From RUG14219 sp045538535 (lineage in GTDB: Bacteria; Cyanobacteriota; Vampirovibrionia; Gastranaerophilales; Gastranaerophilaceae), in the NCBI GenBank assembly GCA_045538535.1, contig JAZSRN010000089.1, positions 1 to 6,506 of the forward strand: a stretch of 6,506 nucleotides of DNA, given 5' to 3'. Position numbers and translations under genes: made by a program. The notes beneath the pieces were generated by a model that saw only the letters and a program-made list of their open reading frames with translations, searched no databases and was not told the origin of the DNA. Shown piece by piece: positions 1 through 6,505 of the stretch (position 1 is the first letter of the stretch; every line of letters starts with the position of its first letter).

Positions 1-7
1 GCATGAT

Positions 8-34
8 ATGTGTCAATAATGATTGACGCATTTT
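8..34 (+). terminator. Terminator-like hairpin ahead of the lipoprotein gene
   Basis: Bases 8-17 and 22-31 form a 10-bp stem with one G-U pair around a 4-base loop (18-21), running directly into four T residues (31-34). This fits a weak intrinsic terminator for a gene left of the window. The inner part, GTCAAT-N4-ATTGAC (12-27), is also a perfect dyad of the size bound by dimeric repressors, so an operator is an equal alternative. The stem is A+T-rich, which weakens the terminator reading. Confidence 0.35.
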
Positions 35-93
35 CGTGTTTTGTCGTTGCGTGGGCTTGCTAGTGCCTTTTGTGTGACAAAATATCGGGGATG

Positions 94-132
94 CGTGTTT
101 TTTATTGCCGTGTTCCCGGAAACACGAAAGGA
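94..132 (+). promoter_or_regulatory. Leader with competing hairpins and the lipoprotein gene's ribosome binding site
   Basis: AAAGGA (127-132) lies 6 bases before the ATG at 139 and is the likely ribosome binding site. Just upstream, AACACG (121-126) can pair with CGTGTT at 109-114 (6 bp, loop of 6). AAACACG (120-126) can instead pair with CGTGTTT at 94-100 (7 bp, loop of 19). The two folds exclude each other and abut the ribosome binding site, so they could modulate translation. A third CGTGTT lies at 35-40. No known riboswitch class is recognised, and regulation is inference. Confidence 0.3.
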
Positions 133-138
133 CATATC

Positions 139-3100
139 ATGGAAAAAACAAAAACATTGTCGTTAACTACATTTTTTTTCGCACTTTTTATTTTTACAGG
201 ATGCAATACATATATGGGATATGATGCAATCAAGTCTCAAGAAGATATTCCTGGAACAAAAAGAGATTTGAAAGAAACTGCTCTTGATTATAGAGTAGAC
301 ATTATAGATATTTCATCAGATAAAAAGAAGGTTAATCTTATCGGCAAATATGAAGTAGAGCGAACTAAAACCGTAGCTGATTTTGAAAACCGGGAGCATG
401 TTGAATTAAAACAATCATTGAATACAGCAGCAGCTATGTTTCTCTTTACTCCTATAAAATGTATTGTCGACTGCTTTGCTGTATATACTCCGTGGGGGCT
501 GGCATCTAATCCTCCGGGATTTTTTACACAGCTTACTTATATTCCGCCATTTTCATGGTTTGCCATTTTTCAAAGTCCGCCTTATTACTTTAAGGATTAT
601 CACGATTTAAAGGAAGGGGTTAATACATATGAACGTACAAATAAGTATGGTCAAAAAAAAACTGTGCAAAGTGCAATAAAATATGTTTCTCACGAGAAAG
701 TTGAAGTATCCAGAAAACAAGTTTTTTATAAGCAGATTGAGGAACGTTTTATAACAGATGCTAAACAGATTGCTGAAGCAAGAAAATTTTTACAAGAAAA
801 AGCTGATTCAGGAAATACTGAAGCTCAAATAAATCTTGCAAAACTCTATTTTTATGGTATTGGAGGTAAAGCTAATCCGGAATTGGCAATTTCATTACTA
901 AAAAAAGTAGAAAGCAATGGGAACTGCGACACAAAAGAACTTATAAAAAAATATTTCACAATCCCAATCTCTGATCTTGAAAAAGCAAAGACTCAACAAC
1001 AAAAAACAACAATCCAATCAAACGATAAAAAAACAGTAAAAAATACTAATAAAGCAATAATTAGACTGCAGAAAAAAGCAGATGCTGGCGATACTAACGC
1101 AATGGTAACATTAGCTCTTTTTTACTTTAGAGGGCGCCTCGTAGGACCTAATCCAGAACTGGCAATTTCATTGTTGAAAGAGGCTGAGCGCAAAGGTCAT
1201 AAGTCTGCGACATATTGGCTGAAAAAGTATTCTTCAGAAATTCAAGCGTGGGAACAGAAAAAAATCTCGTCTTCTTCTCAATCGACAAACGCTGAAAAAT
1301 TAAATTTTTCGGAAAATGTTTCCCCGGCAGTAAAACAACAAGAATACGACTATTATTGTGAACAGTTACAGTTTGATCCCTTCGATAAAGAAAATTTTTA
1401 TAATAAAAAAATTCTGCAGATATCAGGACGAACAATGGAGGGACAATGCAGTTATTCTGATAAATTTTATGCTCCAGTAGAAGCCAAAGTAACTTTATTG
1501 TTAAACATACGTAAGCCAATGGATGTTATAACTTCACGTGCTTCAGATTTTCCATCTGCTTCTGATTTGCGACATGAACTCGACTGGCTTTTACGAAATT
1601 CAACAGCAGATAATAGTTTCAGAAAAAAAGCATTTTTTATTTTTAGTGCATATAAAATACTTTTAGAAAAAACCAACTTGGGAATAACTTCAAATCTCCC
1701 CGGCGGGGTAGGAATAATTGTTGACAAAAAAGAAGGACTCTTTATTGTTCACAGAGTTGCGGATGGATATTCTGCTGAAAACGCCGGAATAAAAAAGAAT
1801 GATCAAATTCTTGCTATTAATGGAGAGACTATTTCTTCTGCGCAAACAATTGATGACATTGTCCGTAAATTACGTGGCACTCCGAATACCGAAGTAGTTA
1901 TTTCAATACGGCAACATTCAGATGGAAAGATCAGAAATGTTGCTTTGAAAAGAAATCCCATTGTGGTGCTGTGGTCAGAAAAACGTTTCCCAATTATTGA
2001 ACAGCAAAAAATATTTTCAGAAGATTCAAAAATAAACTGTCGTAAATTTGCGGATTTATGGTTGAAGCATATAAAACCTGAAGTTACAACAGAAAAAGAT
2101 TTGTCATTTTTGTGGAATTATGCCTCGTTTAACGAAGAAAACAATCGAATTCTATTAAGTTTATGTGAAAAATTCAACAAATACGATTGGGGATGGGGAT
2201 GGGGACGGAGAAAAGATTTATTAAAGGAAGTTGCAAAGACAGATAATATTTCTATTGCTGAAAAACTTATCAAAAGTGGTACAGATAATCTCGAAGTGGG
2301 AAATGCGTTGCAAATTGCCTTAACAAACGATAGCTGCAAAGTAGCAGAACTTTTGTTATTAACATACGTTCCCTATAATTTTAATTATGCATCAGCATTG
2401 AAGATTACTGCTGCCAATAAAGACAGCAAGTGCTTGCCTATGATTTTGAGTCGGAAAAAGTTTTCATTGGAAGAATTGGCATATGCTCTTAACGAAGCAA
2501 TCAAATGCAATTCAACAAAAAATGTGCGGTTGATATTGAAATACATAGATCCGTTGTTGAAGCCGGAAATGTCTATTGGGATGAATTGCGCTGTTCCTAT
2601 CAGTAAAAATAATCAGGAAATACTTGCTGAACTGAAAAAACGTAAAATAAAAGTTGATATTTTGAGTTTGGAAGATTTGATTAAACTTAATTCTCCCAAG
2701 GTGATTGAGTATATAAAAATCGTCCTTGCTGATAAAAGAGAGTGGGATTTATCATGTCCTGCGATGGACAAGGCAATGTTTGCATCTGCCGTAACCGGTA
2801 ATATCGAAGTATTAAAACTTTTGATTGCTAATGGGGGGGAAATAAATTGCGCCAATGATAAGGATGAAACACCTTTGATTATCGCAAGAAATAAAGGACA
2901 CATAGAATATGTTCGATATATTGCATCGCAAGGCGGAACTGATTCTATATTGGCTATCAAAAGATACAGAGAGAAAATTAAAGACAAGAGAGAAAAACTT
3001 AAAGTTCAAAAAAGAAAAGATTTTTTTCAACAGCATCGTGTACGTCATGCCGCAGAAATTAAAAAATTACGACAAAAATTTTTCAATCAAAAGTTAGCTC

Positions 3101-3678
3101 ATGCCGACAAAGCAACAATGGATATGTTGATAGATAAGAGTTGTAAAATTATATGGTACAATGATGACTATCCTCAATGCATGGAAGCTATAAATTTAAG
3201 GTTATCTTCAACTCCTGAAAAAAACAAATTTTATGGAACAGTCGACACAGTTTTAGCAGTAGAAGATTTATATCCGAATTATAAAAATCTTTACAAAAAA
3301 CTTAATTCTTTCACAAGCAGAAGAGGTGCAGTTGCTGATTCGGATATTCAAAAAAAAGCGGGAATGATAATATTAACGAATGCTCTTTGTTCTGCATGGG
3401 CTGAAGATGATGAAATTAATTACATGCAAACAGAATTGAATAAAATGAAAGAAGAGTTAGATTCAATAGGTCCCGGTCTCAGTGCGGGCATGGGAATTGC
3501 CTCTTTGGGAATACAACGTCTGACTCCAATATTTATTAAAATTCTGGAAAATGCTCAAACATCAAAGAAAACGTTTAAAATAATGGTAAAAATAGAAAAA
3601 GGTACAGATGGTTTGGAATATATTACTGTGAAAAGCCTTGATCCATATGTCTCAATTACTGATAGCAATCTTTATTGA
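139..3678 (+). CDS. Large predicted lipoprotein with Sel1, PDZ and ankyrin-type repeats
   Basis: This encodes 1179 residues. The start at 139 is chosen because it gives a lipoprotein signal peptide: K3/K5, a hydrophobic core, and lipobox F-T-G-C with lipidated Cys22. AAAGGA sits 6 bases upstream. Asn at +2 (not Asp) suggests outer-membrane sorting if Lol rules apply. Residues 95-150 are hydrophobic and rich in Pro and aromatics. Two Sel1-like repeats (214-272 and 305-364) share the decapeptide NPELAISLLK. A PDZ domain spans about 521-609, with binding loop GVGI (523-526) and GIKKNDQILAING (550-562). A degenerate ankyrin-like helical region covers about 660-935, with two clear ankyrin units at 880-933. 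A Lys/Arg-rich helix, possibly coiled coil, follows (939-996). Residues 997-1179 match nothing I know. PDZ domains bind protein C-termini, and Sel1 and ankyrin repeats are binding scaffolds. No protease or other catalytic motif is visible, so an envelope scaffold or adaptor role is inferred. Confidence 0.85.
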   Translation: MEKTKTLSLTTFFFALFIFTGCNTYMGYDAIKSQEDIPGTKRDLKETALDYRVDIIDISSDKKKVNLIGKYEVERTKTVADFENREHVELKQSLNTAAAMFLFTPIKCIVDCFAVYTPWGLASNPPGFFTQLTYIPPFSWFAIFQSPPYYFKDYHDLKEGVNTYERTNKYGQKKTVQSAIKYVSHEKVEVSRKQVFYKQIEERFITDAKQIAEARKFLQEKADSGNTEAQINLAKLYFYGIGGKANPELAISLLKKVESNGNCDTKELIKKYFTIPISDLEKAKTQQQKTTIQSNDKKTVKNTNKAIIRLQKKADAGDTNAMVTLALFYFRGRLVGPNPELAISLLKEAERKGHKSATYWLKKYSSEIQAWEQKKISSSSQSTNAEKLNFSENVSPAVKQQEYDYYCEQLQFDPFDKENFYNKKILQISGRTMEGQCSYSDKFYAPVEAKVTLLLNIRKPMDVITSRASDFPSASDLRHELDWLLRNSTADNSFRKKAFFIFSAYKILLEKTNLGITSNLPGGVGIIVDKKEGLFIVHRVADGYSAENAGIKKNDQILAINGETISSAQTIDDIVRKLRGTPNTEVVISIRQHSDGKIRNVALKRNPIVVLWSEKRFPIIEQQKIFSEDSKINCRKFADLWLKHIKPEVTTEKDLSFLWNYASFNEENNRILLSLCEKFNKYDWGWGWGRRKDLLKEVAKTDNISIAEKLIKSGTDNLEVGNALQIALTNDSCKVAELLLLTYVPYNFNYASALKITAANKDSKCLPMILSRKKFSLEELAYALNEAIKCNSTKNVRLILKYIDPLLKPEMSIGMNCAVPISKNNQEILAELKKRKIKVDILSLEDLIKLNSPKVIEYIKIVLADKREWDLSCPAMDKAMFASAVTGNIEVLKLLIANGGEINCANDKDETPLIIARNKGHIEYVRYIASQGGTDSILAIKRYREKIKDKREKLKVQKRKDFFQQHRVRHAAEIKKLRQKFFNQKLAHADKATMDMLIDKSCKIIWYNDDYPQCMEAINLRLSSTPEKNKFYGTVDTVLAVEDLYPNYKNLYKKLNSFTSRRGAVADSDIQKKAGMIILTNALCSAWAEDDEINYMQTELNKMKEELDSIGPGLSAGMGIASLGIQRLTPIFIKILENAQTSKKTFKIMVKIEKGTDGLEYITVKSLDPYVSITDSNLY

Positions 3679-3699
3679 TTGATACATAGTGGATAAAGC

Positions 3700-3741
3700 A
3701 AATCCCCGGATGGAACGAAAACACTTCATCCGGGGATTTTT
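3700..3741 (+). terminator. Intrinsic terminator of the lipoprotein gene
   Basis: A perfect 13-bp inverted repeat (3700-3712 with 3727-3739) has a G+C-rich core (TCCCCGGA), a 14-base loop and a T tract at 3737-3741. It begins 22 bases after the stop codon. On the opposite strand the stem is followed by a weaker T-rich stretch, so it might also stop transcription arriving from the reverse gene at 3837-4142. Confidence 0.88.
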
Positions 3742-3764
3742 CTGTGTGTCCCGTTCTCTAAAAG

Positions 3765-3771
3765 AGTACCA
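3765..3771 (+). repeat. Extra AGTACCA motif upstream of the left composite site
   Basis: This is a single AGTACCA, 33 bases (about three helical turns) before the first motif of the composite site at 3798. Flanking bases (GAGTACCA then A/T-rich) resemble the second motif of the right-hand site at 6476-6483. A lone AGTACC at 5173-5178, inside the kinase gene, shows that single copies can arise by chance. This one gains weight only from its neighbours. Confidence 0.4.
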
Positions 3772-3821
3772 ATTTTCGCCCCGAAAATGGTTCAGGAAGT
3801 ACCATCAAGTACCATTCGGGG
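3769..3821. repeat. Nested inverted repeats between convergent genes
   Basis: Two mutually exclusive hairpins can form. The first is CCAATTTTCG (3769-3778) with CGAAAATGG (3782-3790), 9 paired bases, one bulged A and a 3-base loop. The second is CCCCGAA-AA-TGG (3779-3790) with CCATTCGGGG (3812-3821), 10 pairs with a 2-base bulge. For the reverse gene ending at 3837, either could act as a terminator, though the following T tract on that strand is short (TTTT). They may equally belong to the recombination-like site that overlaps them. Confidence 0.5.
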
Positions 3822-3837
3822 TATCGAAAAGGTATTT
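3798..3837 (+). repeat. Left composite repeat (AGTACC pair plus inverted GGTATT)
   Basis: AGTACCA (3798-3804) and AGTACCATT (3808-3816) are direct repeats with starts 10 bases apart. GGTATTT (3831-3837) begins 23 bases after the second and is its inverted partner (AGTACC/GGTATT, 6 pairs including one G-U). The same arrangement recurs at 6467-6505. The last base touches the stop codon of the reverse gene. A 10-bp period puts the motifs on one face of the helix, as in arm-type integrase sites or multimeric regulator operators. Confidence 0.6.
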
Positions 3838-4142
3838 TAGACCCATTTTAACTTGGCAAACTTATGGTCTTTGTAGTATTGTTGCAAAATCAATGCAAAA
3901 CAAGGCAGATACTCATCTCCGGCAAGTATGCGAATCATCGTAATATCCGGAGCTACTTCCAGAAACCGGTCGATTTCATCTGCCAGAACTTTCATCTCTT
4001 TTACCAGAGATTCAACAAAATCCCCGGATTCAGTCGCCCGCTTCAAGTTTTCTCCACCCCACATCATTTCCTGGAACTCCGTGCCATCCATCAAAACCGT
4101 CTTCCTCCGGCGAACCGAAACCGTCAAATAATTACCTTTCAT
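3837..4142 (-). CDS. Small hypothetical protein, 101 residues
   Basis: I do not recognise this protein. It is probably real: GGAGG (complement of 4149-4153) sits 6 bases before its ATG, the strongest ribosome binding site in the window. It opens with a basic segment (RRRK at 11-14), continues with a charged, probably helical stretch (about 34-63), and ends in a hydrophobic/aromatic and basic tail. There is no signal peptide or membrane segment, so it is probably cytoplasmic. It is transcribed away from the two-component operon across a 108-base gap; no convincing promoter of its own is visible. G+C is about 44%, against about a third for its neighbours, so it may have a different origin or belong to the host backbone. 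Its stop codon overlaps the left composite repeat, so the C-terminus could have been redefined by an insertion junction. A DNA-binding or regulatory role is possible, but no motif proves it. Confidence 0.72.
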   Translation of the reverse strand: MKGNYLTVSVRRRKTVLMDGTEFQEMMWGGENLKRATESGDFVESLVKEMKVLADEIDRFLEVAPDITMIRILAGDEYLPCFALILQQYYKDHKFAKLKWV

Positions 4143-4183
4143 CTCATACCTCCATGAAAAGGATTTCTGAAGGTATTTATTGT

Positions 4184-4211
4184 TTGAAAAAAAATATTGT
4201 TGTGATATATT
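4184..4211 (+). promoter_or_regulatory. Sigma-70-type promoter of the two-component operon
   Basis: TTGAAA (4184-4189) matches the -35 consensus at 5 of 6 bases. A 16-base spacer leads to TATATT (4206-4211), 5 of 6 for the -10, preceded by TGA (4203-4205), an extended -10 element. Transcription would start near 4218, leaving a leader of about 33 bases with AGGAG (4241-4245). The leader contains a perfect 10-bp A+T palindrome (4231-4240) that could be an operator. Its embedded TATAAT is too close to the ribosome binding site to be the main -10. Confidence 0.6.
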
Positions 4212-4250
4212 AAAACAATTAGTTATTGCTATTATATAATAGGAGTTTGT

Positions 4251-4928
4251 ATGATGTCGTTTTTTGTAAAATTTCTGCCCCTTAAAAAATATTGTATTGA
4301 AGAGCTGGTAAACAATGTTGAATTATCCTTAATTGAGCCTATTGTAATTAGAGGGATTGCAAATGTGTTAATTGTTGACAACGAAGTCCAATCCGGCATG
4401 CCAATGAAGGAGTCTCTTCAAAAACACGGATTTAAAAATGTGGAATATTACACCGCATTGGAACGTATAACGGATGTTGAAAAATTTGATGTTATTTTGT
4501 GTGATATTCAGGGTGTTGGAGAGTCATTAGGTTTTAAAGATGGTTTTGAATTAGCAACTGAAATAAAAAGATTATATCCAAGTATTGGGATTATTGCATT
4601 TTCTGCGAATAATATTGGAAAAATAAACAAAACATTGATTGACGATGTGTTATCAAAAGATGTTCGACTAAAAAATCGTAATGAGAGAATTGATGCCGTA
4701 GCCCAAAAAGTATTTAATCCGATAGAGGCATGGTATATATTTCGAAATAGATTGTTAGATAAAAAAGTGAGTATCCATACTATCGCTCAGTTGGAGAATT
4801 TATATGTGAAGAAAAGAATAAAAAGAGAATCTTTAACAGAAGAAGATGTGAGAAAATTTCTCAATGACATCTCAATCGTTGCGACTATTGTTGGACATTT
4901 AATTAAATTGTCGGGTTTAGGTGTGTGA
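4251..4928 (+). CDS. Response-regulator receiver protein without DNA-binding output
   Basis: This encodes 225 residues. AGGAG lies 5 bases before the ATG at 4251; a second ATG at 4254 is also possible. After a 38-residue N-terminal extension comes a receiver domain (about 39-140): VLIVDNE (39-45) for the acidic pocket, phosphoacceptor Asp85 in VILCDIQG, Ser118 in IIAFSAN as the switch Ser/Thr, and Lys136 as a possible conserved lysine. The second acidic residue of the usual D-D pair is Asn44, with Glu45 next to it, so metal binding may be altered. The loop after Asp85 (GVGESLGFKDG) is unlike the usual MP-G-x-G form. Residues 141-225 are predicted helical and match no DNA-binding, GGDEF or CheB output I know. 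The stop codon overlaps the kinase start, implying co-translation and partnership. Output through protein-protein contact is inferred. Confidence 0.85.
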   Translation: MMSFFVKFLPLKKYCIEELVNNVELSLIEPIVIRGIANVLIVDNEVQSGMPMKESLQKHGFKNVEYYTALERITDVEKFDVILCDIQGVGESLGFKDGFELATEIKRLYPSIGIIAFSANNIGKINKTLIDDVLSKDVRLKNRNERIDAVAQKVFNPIEAWYIFRNRLLDKKVSIHTIAQLENLYVKKRIKRESLTEEDVRKFLNDISIVATIVGHLIKLSGLGV

Positions 4929-6451
4929 TGGAACGAATATTTCCCTATTATGAGATAGATGCTGACAGCGGTATTATTGTCGATTATCATGACGCCTGTA
5001 ATACAATATCAAAGATATGCTTGAACTGTAAGAAATTTAAACAGAAAAAATTGTGTTGTTCTGTAAAAGATTCTTTTTTTATATGCGACAAAGGTATGAG
5101 TGTATATTGGGATTCTAATCAGAATATTCAATATTTTTCGTTGCGAGTAAGAGGGAATTATAATCACAAAAAAGTACCTTACCGGGATAACTCTTTTAAA
5201 ATTTCTGAAAATTTTTTCTGTAAATATCAAAAATATATAAATTCAAACAAAGCCGATGATTTTTTAAACATTGCATACAGTTTTTTTAATAATTTATCAA
5301 AAATATTATCGGATTTCTTGAGTTTAATTGGGAATCGCGGCAATTCTGATGTTGGAATATGTACATTGACGTTCTCTGAGGTGTCAAAACTAAACAAACT
5401 AATGGATGAACTTGTGCAGATCCGTGCAAGGACAATGGATATAACAGATAGCATTGCAGAAAAGCTTCAAACTTTTTTCTCAAATGATAACATTTGGAAT
5501 TGGGAAACAAAATTTTGTATTCCTAGACACAAGATTTGTTCAATGTGTACTAATGAATCATGCCATTCAACTATGCAAGAAAATTGTATTACACCGTGTC
5601 AGCGGGGCTTATTTCAATATACAAAAAAGCATGTTTCGTTCGTCGGTTTTTTAAAAGGGGAAAACGCACATTCAAACAAAGAAGATGTTGTTGTACTACC
5701 AGAGAAGATATTGATGGAAATTTTGAATAACGATTCTTGGCTAATTCATTCAATGATGAATTTTCAACGTTTTTTACACGATGTTGCTCAATATTTTGTA
5801 GGAATGTATAATGTCATTCCAGATGTGTCTTCAAATGCTAGTAAGCAAGTTCTACATAAGGATGTGTTTAGTTTAAAATCAATGATTGAAGCGATTAATG
5901 CTTTGCAGTCTTATATGTATGATGAAATATTTTCGAATAGTCGCGATATAAAAATACAATATGAACCATATAAGCTATTTGACAAATATAGAATTTGTTT
6001 TTCAAGTCCTGACACACACATAAGAATTACAAAAGATGAAAAACATCAAATATCATTGGTCGTTAATGGTGTAAAAGGATTAGAGGTTGTTGTTTTAAAC
6101 TTGTTACTTAATGCAATAAAATATTTACCTCCAATTCCATTTTCACAACGAGAAATTATTATAAATTTTTCATTGCATTCGGATTTGGAGATTACATTAA
6201 GTTCATATGGACCTCCAATGAGTGAAGGGGAAATAGTGCACTTGGGAACAATCGGCTATAGAGGTGAAATTGCTAAAAAGTATAAAATTGCAGGGAAGGG
6301 ATTGGGGATTCATATTGCCAAAGAATTGTGTGAACGGAGCGGGTATCAGTTGCATTTTAATTCTGAGGCAAAAAAAGTCACTTTTGCGGATAAAGAATAT
6401 TCTATATTCAAAGCAATTTTAATTATTCCTAGGCGATATCATTCTTCTTGA
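4928..6451 (+). CDS. Cytoplasmic cysteine-rich sensor histidine kinase
   Basis: This encodes 507 residues. The ATG at 4928 shares its A with the upstream stop (TGATG), and AGG (4919-4921) is well placed; a GTG one codon earlier is less likely. No signal peptide or membrane helix is visible. The N-terminal region has Cys24, 31, 34, 43, 44 and 53. A helical linker (about 100-185) precedes a second cluster at Cys197, 204, 207, 212, 220 and 224. A DHp-like helix pair follows, with candidate phosphoacceptor His284 in RFLHDVAQ. The ATP-binding domain has an N box (LNLLLNAIKY, Asn391 and Asn395), a G1-like YGPP (Gly428) without the usual Asp, a GYRG segment, and a G2 box GKGLG (456-460). GHKL kinases of this form phosphorylate a partner receiver, here probably Asp85 of the adjacent protein. 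The cysteines suggest a metal, Fe-S or redox input. The second cluster, ending CQRGL...VGFLKGE, recalls PocR-type sensory domains, with low certainty. Confidence 0.85.
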   Translation: MERIFPYYEIDADSGIIVDYHDACNTISKICLNCKKFKQKKLCCSVKDSFFICDKGMSVYWDSNQNIQYFSLRVRGNYNHKKVPYRDNSFKISENFFCKYQKYINSNKADDFLNIAYSFFNNLSKILSDFLSLIGNRGNSDVGICTLTFSEVSKLNKLMDELVQIRARTMDITDSIAEKLQTFFSNDNIWNWETKFCIPRHKICSMCTNESCHSTMQENCITPCQRGLFQYTKKHVSFVGFLKGENAHSNKEDVVVLPEKILMEILNNDSWLIHSMMNFQRFLHDVAQYFVGMYNVIPDVSSNASKQVLHKDVFSLKSMIEAINALQSYMYDEIFSNSRDIKIQYEPYKLFDKYRICFSSPDTHIRITKDEKHQISLVVNGVKGLEVVVLNLLLNAIKYLPPIPFSQREIIINFSLHSDLEITLSSYGPPMSEGEIVHLGTIGYRGEIAKKYKIAGKGLGIHIAKELCERSGYQLHFNSEAKKVTFADKEYSIFKAILIIPRRYHSS

Positions 6452-6466
6452 TAAATGAATTTAATA

Positions 6467-6505
6467 AGTACCACAGAGTACCATTTGAATATATTTATGG
6501 TATTT
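6467..6505 (+). repeat. Right composite repeat (AGTACC pair plus inverted GGTATT)
   Basis: AGTACCA (6467-6473) and AGTACCATT (6477-6485) again start 10 bases apart, and GGTATTT (6499-6505) begins 22 bases after the second. The motif order, spacing and three extra conserved bases (ATT) match the site at 3798-3837, in the same orientation. Here the inverted arms are longer: AGTACCAT (6477-6484) pairs with ATGGTATT (6497-6504) with one G-U. The site starts 15 bases after the kinase stop. No T-tract terminator follows within the window. Confidence 0.6.

Noticed and set aside
23..28. TTGACG as a -35 element for the lipoprotein gene
   Set aside because: No acceptable -10 hexamer lies 15-19 bases downstream (46-51 is GTTGCG), and the bases belong to the hairpin at 8-31.
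57..83. TTGCTA / CAAAAT as a promoter for the lipoprotein gene
   Set aside because: The spacer is 15 bases and both hexamers are weak matches, so it is not supported enough to annotate.
70..138. In-frame upstream TTG start extending the lipoprotein by 23 residues
   Set aside because: The extension would bury the signal peptide, has no ribosome binding site, and lies in the hairpin-rich leader. The ATG at 139 has AAAGGA and gives a clean lipobox.
2613..3048. Reverse reading frames of 78-124 codons inside the lipoprotein gene
   Set aside because: They lie wholly antisense to a gene with recognisable domains and have no start signals; they are shadow frames of AT-rich coding sequence.
3689..3943. 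Forward 84-codon reading frame starting with GTG
   Set aside because: It runs through the terminator stem and the repeat region and then antisense to the better supported reverse gene, with no ribosome binding site.
3700..4030. The 12-mer AAATCCCCGGAT in both the terminator and the small reverse gene (4018-4030 region)
   Set aside because: Only one short match with no shared flanks. It is probably coincidence, because it is explained separately by a terminator stem and by coding sequence.
3864..4157. Forward reading frames opposite the small reverse gene
   Set aside because: They lack ribosome binding sites, and the reverse frame has a strong GGAGG at the right spacing.
5173..5178. AGTACC inside the kinase gene as another recombination-type site
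   Set aside because: It is a single motif without the 10-bp partner or the GGTATT unit; about one chance copy is expected in a window of this size and composition.
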